64,000 bases of DNA from Aureibaculum luteum (GCF_003449015.1 NZ_QRGD01000001.1:948639-1012638), one strand, 5' to 3'. Shown: positions 8,101-18,353, numbered from the stretch's first letter. Made by a program: numbers and translations. The notes: generated by a model from the letters alone, not told the origin.

Positions 8101-8598
8101 ATGGAATTCTTGGCATCACTTAGTCGATCACAAATAGCGGGCATAATCTTACAATTGGCAATAGTACCTTTTTTATTTATGGCATTGCGGCTTTGGTGGT
8201 GGACAAAACAATCTGTTCAATGGCCCAAGGTTAAAGGTGAAGTCGCAAAAAGCCTTGATTTTTCACTTTCAAAGATAATCGATTTTTTATATACGTATGA
8301 AATCAAAGGTATTGCCTACCAAGGAACGAAACCTTTTTTTGCAAATTCTTTTAAAAATTTTAAAAGCAAGAAGACTTCAGAATTAATGGAAAAGTATACC
8401 AAAGGAACACAAGTTGTTGTTTATTATAATCCTTCAAATCATAATATATCAACCTTGGAACCTGGTAGAAAAGATGGTGTAGTTGGTACTTTGGCTATAT
8501 TGATTTCACTGTTTTTGTTAGGGTTTTTAGCGTACAGCTACCCTAATTTAATAACAGAAATCATTGATTACTTTCAACCTTTATTTACTAAATCTTAA
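8101..8598 (+). CDS. DUF3592 domain membrane protein
   Basis: A 165-residue protein with an N-terminal membrane helix (about residues 13-32) and a C-terminal one (about 127-146). Between them is a beta-rich loop with WPKVKGEV, YTYEIKGIAYQG and VVVYYNPSNHNISTLEPG, the hallmark pattern of DUF3592. The loop probably faces the periplasm. The function is unknown. It follows the decayed lipoprotein and precedes the beta-helix gene by 11 bases. Confidence 0.82.
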   Translation: MEFLASLSRSQIAGIILQLAIVPFLFMALRLWWWTKQSVQWPKVKGEVAKSLDFSLSKIIDFLYTYEIKGIAYQGTKPFFANSFKNFKSKKTSELMEKYTKGTQVVVYYNPSNHNISTLEPGRKDGVVGTLAILISLFLLGFLAYSYPNLITEIIDYFQPLFTKS

Positions 8599-8609
8599 AT
8601 TCAAATAGC

Positions 8610-11456
8610 ATGAAAAAAGCATTACTTCTACTCACGATTTTATGTACCTCGTTAATAACGTATTCGCAAACTACTTATACAGTGAATACTATAGATGATT
8701 TCCTAGATGTAAATTTAAACGATGCTATTTGTGCTGATAAAAACGGGAATTGCACTTTTAGAGCGGCTCTTCAAAATGCAAATAAAACAAGTAATAAGGA
8801 TATTGTTAACTTTAATATTTCAGGCTCTGCACCTTTTACAATTGCAATAACCGAAGATATTCTGCCAGACATATTACAACCTGTAATAATAGATGGCCGT
8901 ACGCAACCACAATATACCATCAATCATACACCTGTTATAGAAATATCTAATACTTTTCTGCAATACTCAAATGGCATTAAGCTCATTGGAAACTCTTCAG
9001 GGAGTGAATTATATGGCCTTTGTGTCGTTAATTTTGCAAGAATGACGCAATACCCATACAGTTTTGGTTATGGAATAATTAGCAGTACAGCAAATCATAT
9101 TATACAATCTAATTATATAGGTTTAAGGGCAGATGGCAAAACCGTTGGTGGCAATACAGGAGGAGGATTGTCTTTAGGGTATCTTGGCGGACATCTGGTA
9201 GGAGGAACACAACCCTTTCAAGGAAATGTTATTTCGGGCAATCCTTCCTTTGGGCTAAATATTTCAGGCTCATCATTAAATTCATTTCAATCATCCAATA
9301 ACATAATTCAGGGGAATTTAATCGGTACAGATGCTACCGGCACTTTGAACAGAGGTAATAAATTCAACGTTCAGATAGTTGATTCGTATAATAATACTTT
9401 AGGTGGTCACACTCCACAAGCTCGAAATGTTATTTCTGGAGCAAATGCAACTGACGACGCCACAGTTGGAACTGGCATAGCGATTAGCGGAACACAGTCT
9501 TATAACAATGCAATTATAGGGAATTATATTGGTACAGATATCACAGGAACAAAATCCATACCTAATGCCAGAGGAGGTGTTTTAATTTTATTTGGAGCTA
9601 ATACTAATCGAATTGGAACAGATGGTTCCGGAGAAGGAAATATAATATCTGGAAATGGACAATATGGGGTCTATCTTCAAGGAGGTACAACAGATCCTGT
9701 AATTTCAAACCTTATCAGAGGAAATTATATAGGTGTTGATGCTACTGGAAATGTAGCATTGCCAAACTCAATAGGTATCATGATGCTTACGGGAGAAAAT
9801 AATAATAATATTATTGGTGGAACAACTGCTAATTCAAAAAATGTTATTTCAGGAAACGCAAGTGATGGAATTACTATTCTTAGCGGCAAGAACAACCAAA
9901 TTATTGGAAATTATATTGGCACAAATGCTCTAGGCACACTTGCCATACCTAATTATACAGGTATTTATTTAGAAGACAGTAATAATAGTATTGGAGGACA
10001 AGCAGCAGGTAATAGAAATATTATATCTGGAAATTCTATAGGAATTGAAATTTCAGAAAGTACATCGAGTGGATCTTCGATAATAGGCAATTATATTGGT
10101 TTGAATGCTTCTGGCAATAGAGCATTGCCAAACGCAACAGGAATATCATTACATTCTTCATCAACAAATAGTACCATTGGAGGTGCAAATCCTTTAGATA
10201 AAAACATAATTTCAGGGAACAGTAACATTGGGATATTTGTTTCGGGTACATCGCACAACATTCAAAATAATTATATAGGATTGAATTCTGATGGCAATGG
10301 AATTATTAAGAATGGAAATGAAGGATTAAGACTTAATGGAACTTTAACCAATACTAAAGTTTCAGAAAACACAATATCAGGGAATGGTACAACATCAAAC
10401 ACCTCTAAAAACGTCTATTTTAATTCCGCAAATGAAGTTCATTTTTTCAGAAATAAAGTAGGTACGTTACCTGATGGCAATTCATTACTCACAAATATCG
10501 GTGTTGGTTTAACAATGAACAATTCAAACAATAATAGTATTGGAGGTACTACAGTTGCCGAAGGAAATATTATAGGAAATCATAATCTGAATGGTATATT
10601 ATTGATTTCTAATTCCAACAATAATACTTTTAGTAATAACAATATTGGTGTGGGTTCAGATGGTTCAACTAATATTGGAAATTCAATAAATGGAATTGTT
10701 ATCACAGGAAATAATACCAAGAACAAAGTTAGCAATAATACAATTACCAATAATCAAAATGGTGTTATTATAAGTACAACTTCTGGCGTACCGACCCAAG
10801 TTACTATTTCTAAAAATAGCATTTATAATAATTCAGTTTTAGGAATCGATTTGGAAGGTACCGCTTCAAATGACGTTAACGATGCTGATACTGGTGCAAA
10901 TATACTTCAAAATTCTCCCGAAATAAGTGCAATAAATTATTTAGGCAACGTGAGTGTTGAAGTCACTTACAATGTGCCAAGTGCGGTAACCAATTCCGCT
11001 TATCCGATTACTGTTGAGTTTTTCGGTGCAGATAATGGTCAAGGTAAGAAATATATTAGTACAGATATTTATACACTACCTGGAGCCAAAACTGTAACCT
11101 TGAGCCTTCCCAATGGTTTTGAACAGAACGATTACAACAATATTGTTGGTACTGCAACCGATGAAAACGGAAATACTTCAGAGTTTGGAACCTCAGTCAA
11201 CTATTCATTGGGGATTTCAAAGTTTGAAAATAATACTGCTAAAATATTCCCAAACCCAACGCGAGATCTCTTAACTATTCAATCTAATTTCAATGAAACA
11301 CTTACAATTGAAGTATTTGACGTTTATGGGAAAAATGTAATGAATCAAAAAATGATAAATACAATGAATGTTTCTTCTTTAGCCTCAGGTGTTTATTTAT
11401 TAAAAATAAAAGATGAAAATGGAGGCATTAAATCAGCAAAAATGATAAAACAATAA
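8610..11456 (+). CDS. Large secreted parallel beta-helix protein with T9SS type A sorting domain
   Basis: A 948-residue exported protein. It has a signal peptide (residues 1-19, ending around TYSQ) and a CSLREA-like opening with NGNCTFRAALQNAN (about 43-61). A long repetitive region (about 100-750) follows, in which units such as NVISGN, GNYIGTDATGT and NNIGG recur every 55-65 residues, typical of right-handed beta-helix proteins. Next comes a beta-sandwich-like segment (about 770-865). The C-terminus carries IFPNPTRDLLTIQ and SSLASGVYLLKIKD, the type A sorting domain that directs cargo through the type IX secretion system to the cell surface. It may act as an adhesin or polysaccharide-binding protein; no catalytic motif is seen. 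Confidence 0.88.
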   Translation: MKKALLLLTILCTSLITYSQTTYTVNTIDDFLDVNLNDAICADKNGNCTFRAALQNANKTSNKDIVNFNISGSAPFTIAITEDILPDILQPVIIDGRTQPQYTINHTPVIEISNTFLQYSNGIKLIGNSSGSELYGLCVVNFARMTQYPYSFGYGIISSTANHIIQSNYIGLRADGKTVGGNTGGGLSLGYLGGHLVGGTQPFQGNVISGNPSFGLNISGSSLNSFQSSNNIIQGNLIGTDATGTLNRGNKFNVQIVDSYNNTLGGHTPQARNVISGANATDDATVGTGIAISGTQSYNNAIIGNYIGTDITGTKSIPNARGGVLILFGANTNRIGTDGSGEGNIISGNGQYGVYLQGGTTDPVISNLIRGNYIGVDATGNVALPNSIGIMMLTGENNNNIIGGTTANSKNVISGNASDGITILSGKNNQIIGNYIGTNALGTLAIPNYTGIYLEDSNNSIGGQAAGNRNIISGNSIGIEISESTSSGSSIIGNYIGLNASGNRALPNATGISLHSSSTNSTIGGANPLDKNIISGNSNIGIFVSGTSHNIQNNYIGLNSDGNGIIKNGNEGLRLNGTLTNTKVSENTISGNGTTSNTSKNVYFNSANEVHFFRNKVGTLPDGNSLLTNIGVGLTMNNSNNNSIGGTTVAEGNIIGNHNLNGILLISNSNNNTFSNNNIGVGSDGSTNIGNSINGIVITGNNTKNKVSNNTITNNQNGVIISTTSGVPTQVTISKNSIYNNSVLGIDLEGTASNDVNDADTGANILQNSPEISAINYLGNVSVEVTYNVPSAVTNSAYPITVEFFGADNGQGKKYISTDIYTLPGAKTVTLSLPNGFEQNDYNNIVGTATDENGNTSEFGTSVNYSLGISKFENNTAKIFPNPTRDLLTIQSNFNETLTIEVFDVYGKNVMNQKMINTMNVSSLASGVYLLKIKDENGGIKSAKMIKQ

Positions 11457-11467
11457 ATCCTAATATC

Positions 11468-12391
11468 ATGTACAAAATACTATTTATTCTAATGTTATTA
11501 TCAATTCAAGTAATTTATGGTCAAACACCCGAAGAGCAAAAATTGATCGATAAGTCTCTAAAATCACTCGACAGTATTATGAACACCCCAGAAATGAAAG
11601 CCATGGAGAAGCTTACGGAAGCCAGAGAAAAAAAACAGAAATCAAATACTGAACCAGAGAAAAAAAACACCCCTAAAGTTAAACCCAAATTTGATAAATA
11701 CTGGGTAAATACACTTTCCAGCAATAATGATATGAAACTTAAAGGCTGGAACAATGGAGTAGCCGATCTTGGTTTTAACTATAATTATGATTCAAGAAAA
11801 GATAAAGTGGAATATGTTAAAGTTGGGAATATTAAAGCAGACGGAACAATTATATTGAATCCAAAACATGAAATTCCTGTTTTGAAACCCTTAAACAACT
11901 TTAAAAACAGCAATGTTTTTTATGATATTCACAATCCAGATTCTTATCAATACACAAATGAAAATACCGGTTTTAAACTGAATTCTTATGTATTAGTATA
12001 TCAAAACGAACAAAAAATTGGTGTTTTAACGGTTGGAAATTCTGCAAAAGTTACCCGAAATCTATTAACACCAGGAGATTTGTATTTTGGTGATGAAGGG
12101 TATATGCTATCATGGGTTTATGTTGAAGAGGCTTGTGCAATAAGGGCTAATGAAAATTGGAAAGGAGATTTGGGTAATACAGGTACTCCATTAATTGTTG
12201 AAACCAATGTTGTTTATAATCTAAGTTTTAAGCCAGGCTGGAATTTGATTAAAACCGAGATTATCGGGGCATATCAATTTCCAAATGCTCCAGAAGAAGA
12301 TAGGTCTCGTTATAAAAAACATGAACATACTATAATTACTAAAATACCTAATGATGCGACCTATTTCTTTAGGTCAGCGGAACACTACTAA
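11468..12391 (+). CDS. Secreted protein of unknown function
   Basis: A 307-residue exported protein. The signal peptide ends near VIYGQ (residue 19). A charged, coiled-coil-prone stretch rich in Glu/Lys follows (21-75). The beta-rich C-terminal part has aromatic motifs such as YMLSWVYVEEACAIRANENW and FKPGWNLIKTEIIGAY. The latter recurs in Bacteroidota hypothetical proteins, but I know no function. It follows the beta-helix gene by 11 bases and is almost certainly cotranscribed with it, so it may be an accessory or partner of that surface protein. Confidence 0.65.
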   Translation: MYKILFILMLLSIQVIYGQTPEEQKLIDKSLKSLDSIMNTPEMKAMEKLTEAREKKQKSNTEPEKKNTPKVKPKFDKYWVNTLSSNNDMKLKGWNNGVADLGFNYNYDSRKDKVEYVKVGNIKADGTIILNPKHEIPVLKPLNNFKNSNVFYDIHNPDSYQYTNENTGFKLNSYVLVYQNEQKIGVLTVGNSAKVTRNLLTPGDLYFGDEGYMLSWVYVEEACAIRANENWKGDLGNTGTPLIVETNVVYNLSFKPGWNLIKTEIIGAYQFPNAPEEDRSRYKKHEHTIITKIPNDATYFFRSAEHY

Positions 12392-12411
12392 AATTTTTAA
12401 ATAGACATAAA

Positions 12412-12972
12412 ATGAAAGTTACAAGAATCAATTTATTAATCGTATGGATTGCATTACTCACATTAAGTTGCAACAAAAAAGAAAATAAAAGTGAAGAATC
12501 TACACGTTTGAATTCAGAAAAAGTTGTTGCAATAAATTCACCTTACGAGCTCATTTCAAGGGAAGATGTTAAAAATATTTTTAATGTAGTGGAATTTCCA
12601 ATTGACGTACAGGATAAGGTTTTGACGCAACCTACCTGCATCTATAAATGGGAAGACAGTAAAGTTTTTAGAATGAAAAAAATTGTTAATCAAGAAGTAA
12701 AGTTCGCAATGCCTAGTGAAGTGCTTATTGTAATGGTAAAAAAGTGTACAGAAAGTATGTTTAAAAGATCTACTTCGGTCTATAAACAACCACATTTAAT
12801 TGAAAACTTAGGTGATATGGCTGTTTGGGATGTGAGGATGTCTCAAATGACTTTTCTTTCAAATCACTTTATATTTCATGTCCATGTTAAAGTTTCTAAC
12901 GAAAATCAAATCAATCTGAAAAAGGCCACGGAAGTTTCTAATTTAATAATTGAAAAACTTAGTGCCTTTTGA
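12412..12972 (+). CDS. Putative lipoprotein of unknown function
   Basis: A 186-residue protein with a lipoprotein signal and lipobox LTLSC (Cys20). The mature domain contains PYELISREDVKNIF and TCIYKWEDSK, a pattern seen in small periplasmic lipoproteins that compare a measured value with a buffer; no named family can be assigned safely. It is the last gene of the 5.5-13 kb run, 20 bases after the previous gene. The 283-base region after it contains no gene and holds the next promoter. Confidence 0.65.
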   Translation: MKVTRINLLIVWIALLTLSCNKKENKSEESTRLNSEKVVAINSPYELISREDVKNIFNVVEFPIDVQDKVLTQPTCIYKWEDSKVFRMKKIVNQEVKFAMPSEVLIVMVKKCTESMFKRSTSVYKQPHLIENLGDMAVWDVRMSQMTFLSNHFIFHVHVKVSNENQINLKKATEVSNLIIEKLSAF

Positions 12973-13129
12973 ACGACTATAATTCTCTGAAATTCAGTAA
13001 ATAAAAAAGTAAAACATTTGCTAATAATAAATTAAATATAATGTCAAATCGTAAGAGCTAAATCATAAAAGATCAGAAGAATTGAAAACCTAAAATAAAG
13101 TGTAACAAAACATTATTTAATACAAAAGT

Positions 13130-13144
13130 ACTAGTAACACTAGT
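13130..13144. repeat. Tandem palindrome ACTAGT-N3-ACTAGT
   Basis: Two copies of the self-complementary hexamer ACTAGT (13130-13135 and 13139-13144) are separated by AAC. They lie 57 bp before the -33 element of the OmpX-like gene. This may be an operator. The rest of the 283-base gap 12973-13255 shows only AT-rich sequence and the promoter at 13201-13228. Confidence 0.3.
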
Positions 13145-13200
13145 CTCAGCTTAAAGAAAGTTCAAGGTTAATGATTGAAAAAATTTTGAAAATTTTAAGA

Positions 13201-13228
13201 TTGTTACTTTGGTAAATTTATATATTTG
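13201..13228 (+). promoter_or_regulatory. Complete Bacteroidota promoter TTG-N17-TATATTTG
   Basis: A -33 TTG (13201-13203), a 17-base spacer and the -7 box TATATTTG (13221-13228), a full match to the TTG / TAnnTTTG consensus. It lies 28 bases before the ATG at 13256. This is the best promoter in the window. Confidence 0.75.
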
Positions 13229-13255
13229 CAGTACAAAACAGAAAAATTCTAAACT

Positions 13256-13768
13256 ATGAAAATTATTAAAAAGTTAGTTCTTACAATAGCCTTAATTGGC
13301 GGTATTAGTTCAATGAATGCACAAGTATCCGCTGGTGGTGGTGTTGCTTATAATGAAGGTATAGATGCCCCAGGTCTCTTCGCAAAAGTTGAATTTGAGA
13401 TTATGGAAAATATTGCCATTTCTCCGAGTGTATCTTATTTTTCAGGAAGTCAAGCAAAAATAGTAGGTAATTCTTACAAAAATAATCTGTTTGCTGTTGA
13501 TGTTAACGGACATTATAAAATTGAGGTAATGATGGACGAGTTAGATGTATATCCTTTGGCTGGTTTAAACTATTCTAGTTATAAAAATGGGATCGAAACT
13601 TTAAACGAAGGCTACGGTCAAAACAGTGGTAATGCATTAGGTTTGAACATCGGTGGTGGTGGTAGATGGAAATTCGCAGATCAACTCAGTGTATTTGCAG
13701 AATTGAAATATACGGTAAGTAGTTTAAGCCAAGTAGTTTTAGGTGCTGGAGTTTTATATGAATTTTAA
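13256..13768 (+). CDS. OmpX-like outer-membrane beta-barrel protein
   Basis: A 170-residue exported protein with a signal peptide ending at SSMNAQ (residue 23). The mature part is about 147 residues with alternating Gly/aromatic strands (GGGVAYNEG, SPSVSYFSG, GLNYSSYKNG, LNIGGGGRWKF, AELKYTVSS), ending in the aromatic YEF. The size and pattern fit an eight-stranded outer-membrane barrel of the OmpX/OmpA-like group. It is monocistronic, with a strong promoter at 13201-13228 and a strong terminator at 13792-13825. It is probably a well-expressed structural membrane protein. Confidence 0.82.
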   Translation: MKIIKKLVLTIALIGGISSMNAQVSAGGGVAYNEGIDAPGLFAKVEFEIMENIAISPSVSYFSGSQAKIVGNSYKNNLFAVDVNGHYKIEVMMDELDVYPLAGLNYSSYKNGIETLNEGYGQNSGNALGLNIGGGGRWKFADQLSVFAELKYTVSSLSQVVLGAGVLYEF

Positions 13769-13791
13769 AAATATTTCATTTCATATTATAT

Positions 13792-13825
13792 AAAAAAAGA
13801 GCCAATTTAAATTGGCTCTTTTTTT
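13792..13825 (+). terminator. Rho-independent terminator after the OmpX-like gene
   Basis: Perfect 17-bp arms (13792-13808 and 13809-13825) meet at a near loop-less centre around CCAATTTAAATTGG. They have an A-run on one side and a T-run on the other, so the structure is strong in both orientations. Confidence 0.9.
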
Positions 13826-14108
13826 ATTTTAGAAAGTACCGTTTAAGCAGAATTTTAGAAAACCTAGTAAACTTCAAGGCTCACAGTATTTATATTATTT
13901 TAAACAACTGTATATCAGTATTTTATATGTTAAATAAATGTTAAGCAATTAGCATTTACACTCCTCTTTGTTAAAAACTTCTCGAGTTTTGTTTATAATT
14001 TTGACTTTGTTTCTTCACCAAAAAAAACAATCTTTGTAAGATACCGTTTGTGCCAACAGTTTCCAATAGCGTACTACCAACACTATAATATTCAAAAAAT
14101 ATTTAACA
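13826..14108 (+). promoter_or_regulatory. Leader region of the nrdB-nrdA operon
   Basis: A gene-free stretch of 283 bases upstream of nrdB. It contains a -7 box TAATTTTG (13996-14003), which would leave a 5' leader of about 100 nt. The only upstream TTG (13968-13970) is 25 bp away, longer than usual. An imperfect palindrome ACTGTATATCAGT lies at 13907-13919. No riboswitch fold or second gene is seen. Confidence 0.45.
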
Positions 14109-15080
14109 ATGCAACAAGAAGAACCTATTTTACAGCCTAATGATAACAGATTTGTAATTTTTCCAATTCAACATCCAGATTTATGGGAATGGTATAAATT
14201 ACAACAAGCAAGTATATGGACAGCTGAAGAAATTGATTTAGAAAAAGATGTGCATGACTGGAATAATAAGCTTACTGAAGACGAGAGATATTTTATAAAA
14301 CACGTTTTGGCATTCTTTGCTGCTTCTGATGGAATCGTTAACGAAAACTTAGCAGAAAACTTTGTGTCTGAAGTACAATACACGGAAGCTAAATTCTTTT
14401 ATGGCTTTCAGATAATGATGGAAAACATCCATTCTGAGGTGTATTCATTACTTATAGATACCTATGTAAAAGATGAAAAAGAAAAAGATCAATTATTTAG
14501 AGCCATTGAGGTTTTTCCAGCCATTAGAGACAAAGCACAATGGGCGTTAAAATGGATTGATAGTCCAAGTTTTGCTGAACGCCTTATCGCTTTTGCCGCT
14601 GTTGAGGGAATCTTCTTTTCTGGAAGTTTTTGCTCTATATTTTGGATGAAAAAAAGAGGACTTTTACCTGGTCTTACCTTCTCTAACGAATTAATTTCAA
14701 GAGATGAAGGTATGCATTGTGATTTTGCTGTGCACTTGCATAACAATCATATGGTAAATAAAGTGCCAAAAGAAAGAATTACAGAAATACTTTGTGATGC
14801 TCTTGATATTGAAAGAAGCTTTATTACCGAATCTCTTCCTGCTAGTCTTATCGGAATGAATTCAAAATTAATGACGGAATACTTAGAGTTTGTTACGGAC
14901 AGACTTTTAGTAGAATTTGGATGTGAAAAAGTATACAATTCGGCAAATCCATTTGATTTTATGGAAATGATTTCTCTAGAAGGTAAAACCAATTTCTTTG
15001 AGAAAAAAGTATCTGAATACCAAAAAGCTGGTGTAAAATCTGGAGGAACTGGAAGTATCAGTTTTGATGCCGATTTTTAA
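14109..15080 (+). CDS. nrdB: Ribonucleoside-diphosphate reductase, small (beta) subunit
   Basis: A 323-residue class Ia R2 subunit, which holds the diiron-tyrosyl radical used to reduce ribonucleotides to deoxyribonucleotides. Ligands are visible: D74 in [11 protein letters not shown]105 and H108 in MENIHSEVY, and the radical Tyr112. Later ligands lie in [13 protein letters not shown] and [15 protein letters not shown]. The sequence and its ending ([17 protein letters not shown] ... FDADF) are closer to animal R2 than to Escherichia coli NrdB. It precedes nrdA by 47 bases in one operon. Confidence 0.97.
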   Translation: MQQEEPILQPNDNRFVIFPIQHPDLWEWYKLQQASIWTAEEIDLEKDVHDWNNKLTEDERYFIKHVLAFFAASDGIVNENLAENFVSEVQYTEAKFFYGFQIMMENIHSEVYSLLIDTYVKDEKEKDQLFRAIEVFPAIRDKAQWALKWIDSPSFAERLIAFAAVEGIFFSGSFCSIFWMKKRGLLPGLTFSNELISRDEGMHCDFAVHLHNNHMVNKVPKERITEILCDALDIERSFITESLPASLIGMNSKLMTEYLEFVTDRLLVEFGCEKVYNSANPFDFMEMISLEGKTNFFEKKVSEYQKAGVKSGGTGSISFDADF

Positions 15081-15127
15081 CCAAATAAACTTTTTACCAA
15101 TTAATAACTAAATACCCAAAAATAACT

Positions 15128-17587
15128 ATGTATGTACTAAAAAGAGACGGAAAGAAAGAGCCTGTTATGTTTGACAAAATTACCGCAAGGGTAAAAAAAA
15201 TGTGTTACGGATTAAACAAATTGGTTGATCCTGTAAAAGTTGCCATGCGTGTTATTGAAGGTCTTTACGACGGAGTTTCTACTTCTGAGTTAGACAATTT
15301 AGCAGCTGAAATTGCAGCTACAATGACCATTCAACATCCTGACTATGCTAAATTAGCTGCTAGGATAGCCGTTTCTAACTTACATAAAAATACCAAAAAG
15401 TCATTTTCTGAAACAATGACAGACTTATACCTTTACGTCAATCCACGTACCGGTAAAAAAGGACCAATGGTTGCTGATGATGTCTATAAAGTCATACAAG
15501 ACAATGCTGAAAAGTTAGATTCTACTATAATCTATAATCGCGATTTTAACTACGACTTTTTTGGGTTTAAGACGTTAGAAAGATCTTACTTATTAAAAGT
15601 TAATGGAAAAATAATTGAACGTCCTCAACATATGTTAATGCGAGTATCTGTTGGTATCCACTTAGATGATATTGATGCCGCAATTGAAACGTATGAGCTA
15701 ATGAGTAAAAAATATTTTACGCATGCTACTCCAACGTTATTTAATGCAGGTACACCAAAACCTCAAATGTCGTCTTGTTTTTTACTTCAAATTCAAGAAG
15801 ATAGTATTGATGGTATTTATGATACACTAAAACAAACGGCTAGTATCTCTCAATCTGCAGGTGGTATTGGTTTGTCTTTACATAATGTTAGAGCCACAGG
15901 TTCATATATTAGAGGTACAAATGGTACTTCTAATGGCATTGTACCCATGCTTCGTGTTTTTAATGATACTGCAAGATATGTAGATCAAGGTGGAGGGAAA
16001 AGAAAAGGATCTTTTGCCATGTATTTAGAACCTTGGCATGCCGATATTTTTGATTTTTTAGATTTAAAAAAGAACCACGGTAAAGAAGAAATGCGTGCTC
16101 GCGATTTATTCTATGCGATGTGGATTCCAGATTTGTTCATGAAACGTGTGGAAGAAGATGGTGAATGGACTTTAATGTGCCCTAATGAATGTCCCCATTT
16201 ATTTGATACTTATGGTGATGAATTTGAGAAGCTTTATGAAGGTTATGAAAAAGTAGGTAAAGGAAGAAAAACAATACAGGCTCGCGATTTATGGGAGAAA
16301 ATATTAGAATCTCAAATTGAGACTGGTACGCCATATATGTTATATAAAGATGCGGTTAATAGAAAATCAAATCAAAAAAATTTAGGAGTTATCCGCTCTT
16401 CGAACTTATGTACTGAGATCATGGAATACACAGCAAAAGATGAAGTTGCTGTATGTAATTTGGCTTCTATTGCCATGCCAATGTTTATTAGTGAAAATGC
16501 AGAAGGGCAGAAATATTTTAACCATAAAAAGTTATTTGACGTTACCAAAAAAGCAGCTAAAAATCTGGACACTGTTATTGATAGAAATTATTATCCTGTA
16601 AAAGAAGCGGAGAATTCAAATTTTCGTCATAGACCTATTGGATTGGGTATTCAAGGATTAGCAGATGCTTTTATTATGTTAAGGATGCCGTTTACATCTG
16701 ATGAAGCAAAACAACTAAATCAAGATATCTTTGAAACACTGTATTTTGCTGCAGTAACTTCATCTATGGAAATTGCTAAAGCGAAAGGACCCTATTCCAC
16801 ATTTAAAGGCTCTCCAATGTCAGAAGGTGAATTCCAATTTAACATGTGGAATATTTCTGAAGATGATCTTAGTGGTAATTGGGACTGGAAAAAATTACGT
16901 AAAAACGTTGTAAAACACGGTGTACGTAACTCACTATTAGTTGCTCCAATGCCAACAGCATCTACTTCTCAAATATTAGGAAACAACGAAGCTTTTGAAC
17001 CTTATACTTCTAATATTTATACACGTAGAGTACTTTCTGGTGAATTTATTGTTGTGAACAAACACTTACTGGAAGATTTGGTTGAACTTAATCTTTGGGA
17101 CAATGAAATGAAAGAAAGTATTATGAGAGCGAATGGTTCCGTACAACATATTGAAGCAATTCCTCAAGAGTTGAAAGATTTATATAAAACCGTGTGGGAG
17201 TTAAGTATGAAAGATATTATAGATATGGCTCGTCAAAGAGGTTATTTTATAGACCAATCACAATCGTTAAATCTTTTCTTAAAAGATCCAGATTATGGTA
17301 AATTGACTTCAATGCATTATTACGCTTGGAAGTCTGGTTTAAAAACAGGTATGTATTACCTTAGAACCAAATCTGCCGTGAATGCTACTCAGTTTACATT
17401 GAGTAATAGTAAAAAAGAGGAAATTAAAAAAACGCAAATTGCAGCTGTTGAAGCACCCGTAAATGTTGAAAAAGAGCCATCTCCTTTAATAACAGATGAC
17501 ACTTCAATGACAGCTGAAGAATATAAAGCAATGATTGCTTTGGCTAAAGAAAATGAAGGTGATGATTGTTTAATGTGTGGGTCTTAA
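15128..17587 (+). CDS. nrdA: Ribonucleoside-diphosphate reductase, large (alpha) subunit
   Basis: An 819-residue class Ia R1 subunit carrying the catalytic and allosteric sites. It has an N-terminal ATP-cone (about residues 1-90, [18 protein letters not shown]), active-site motifs [15 protein letters not shown] and [11 protein letters not shown], and a C-terminal redox pair in the ending DDCLMCGS, almost identical to the animal R1 tail. The intact ATP-cone implies regulation of overall activity by dATP. The gene order B-A and the shared promoter region are consistent with one operon, closed by the terminator at 17639-17676. Confidence 0.97.
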   Translation: MYVLKRDGKKEPVMFDKITARVKKMCYGLNKLVDPVKVAMRVIEGLYDGVSTSELDNLAAEIAATMTIQHPDYAKLAARIAVSNLHKNTKKSFSETMTDLYLYVNPRTGKKGPMVADDVYKVIQDNAEKLDSTIIYNRDFNYDFFGFKTLERSYLLKVNGKIIERPQHMLMRVSVGIHLDDIDAAIETYELMSKKYFTHATPTLFNAGTPKPQMSSCFLLQIQEDSIDGIYDTLKQTASISQSAGGIGLSLHNVRATGSYIRGTNGTSNGIVPMLRVFNDTARYVDQGGGKRKGSFAMYLEPWHADIFDFLDLKKNHGKEEMRARDLFYAMWIPDLFMKRVEEDGEWTLMCPNECPHLFDTYGDEFEKLYEGYEKVGKGRKTIQARDLWEKILESQIETGTPYMLYKDAVNRKSNQKNLGVIRSSNLCTEIMEYTAKDEVAVCNLASIAMPMFISENAEGQKYFNHKKLFDVTKKAAKNLDTVIDRNYYPVKEAENSNFRHRPIGLGIQGLADAFIMLRMPFTSDEAKQLNQDIFETLYFAAVTSSMEIAKAKGPYSTFKGSPMSEGEFQFNMWNISEDDLSGNWDWKKLRKNVVKHGVRNSLLVAPMPTASTSQILGNNEAFEPYTSNIYTRRVLSGEFIVVNKHLLEDLVELNLWDNEMKESIMRANGSVQHIEAIPQELKDLYKTVWELSMKDIIDMARQRGYFIDQSQSLNLFLKDPDYGKLTSMHYYAWKSGLKTGMYYLRTKSAVNATQFTLSNSKKEEIKKTQIAAVEAPVNVEKEPSPLITDDTSMTAEEYKAMIALAKENEGDDCLMCGS

Positions 17588-17638
17588 TAACAATTGACCA
17601 CATATGAACTAATTAGAAATAGTAACTATAACTTTTAT

Positions 17639-17676
17639 AAAATCTCGAAACGTTGCCTGTTTCGAGATTTTTTATT
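17639..17676 (+). terminator. Rho-independent terminator after nrdA
   Basis: AAAATCTCGAAA and TTTCGAGATTTT form a 12-bp stem with a short loop, followed by a T-rich tract. It closes the nrdBA operon. Confidence 0.88.
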
Positions 17677-17737
17677 TTTACGAAATAAGAGACTTAATGA
17701 TGCGTTAAAACAATAACTGATTTTTAGTTCAACAGAA

Positions 17738-18253
17738 ATGGAGGTATTAAACTACAAAAAATTTAGAGTAACTGACGAGATGTTTGCCAGTAAAGGCAAA
17801 AGATTTCTTAATTATTTAATTGATCTAGCCTTCTTTTATGCATTATTTATGCTGTTAGGTGTTCTTTTATACATAATAGCTGAGATAACTGCCAGTGAAG
17901 GGCTTATTGACTTCCTTATTGAATTAGAAAACGTTAACCCGATTATTGACCGTTTACTAACTGCAGTTCTATTAGTTATATATTATACTATTTTAGAAAG
18001 CCTATCTCAGAAAACTATTGGTAAATTAATTACGAGAACCAAGGTTGTTCTTGAAAATGGAGAACGACCACCTTTCGAAGTATTTGTTAAACGTTCTTTA
18101 TGTAGGATTATACCTTTTGATCCCTTTTCTTTTTTAGGTAAAAAGGGCTGGCATGATTCCATTTCTAATACCTACGTTGTAGATGATAAGGTATTTCATG
18201 AGCAAAAAACACAACATAAAAATTACCTAGAACTAGGAACGGTACATGAGTAA
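17738..18253 (+). CDS. RDD family membrane protein
   Basis: A 171-residue protein with the RDD signature near the N-terminus (KGKRFLNYLIDLAFFYALF; the usual Arg-Asp pair is R25 and D30) and about three membrane helices (about 24-48, 70-90 and a shorter third segment). The middle part YTILESLSQKTIGKLITRTKVV is typical of the family. Some RDD proteins have been linked to ion exchange, but the substrate here is unknown. It stands between the nrd terminator and the Na/Pi transporter, in the same direction, with 100 bases before the latter. Confidence 0.85.
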   Translation: MEVLNYKKFRVTDEMFASKGKRFLNYLIDLAFFYALFMLLGVLLYIIAEITASEGLIDFLIELENVNPIIDRLLTAVLLVIYYTILESLSQKTIGKLITRTKVVLENGERPPFEVFVKRSLCRIIPFDPFSFLGKKGWHDSISNTYVVDDKVFHEQKTQHKNYLELGTVHE

Positions 18254-18353
18254 ACTTGCTTTTTAAAATATTCCCGTTTTTTTTTATTGTTTTTTTCTTT
18301 AAATTTAGCTACTACTATTAATAGTCCTAATCAATAATAGACGATTTAATTAT

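Noticed and set aside
13907-14095. Possible NrdR boxes upstream of nrdB
   Set aside because: ACTGTATATCAGT and CACTATAATATTC resemble parts of NrdR boxes but are not a well-spaced pair matching the consensus.
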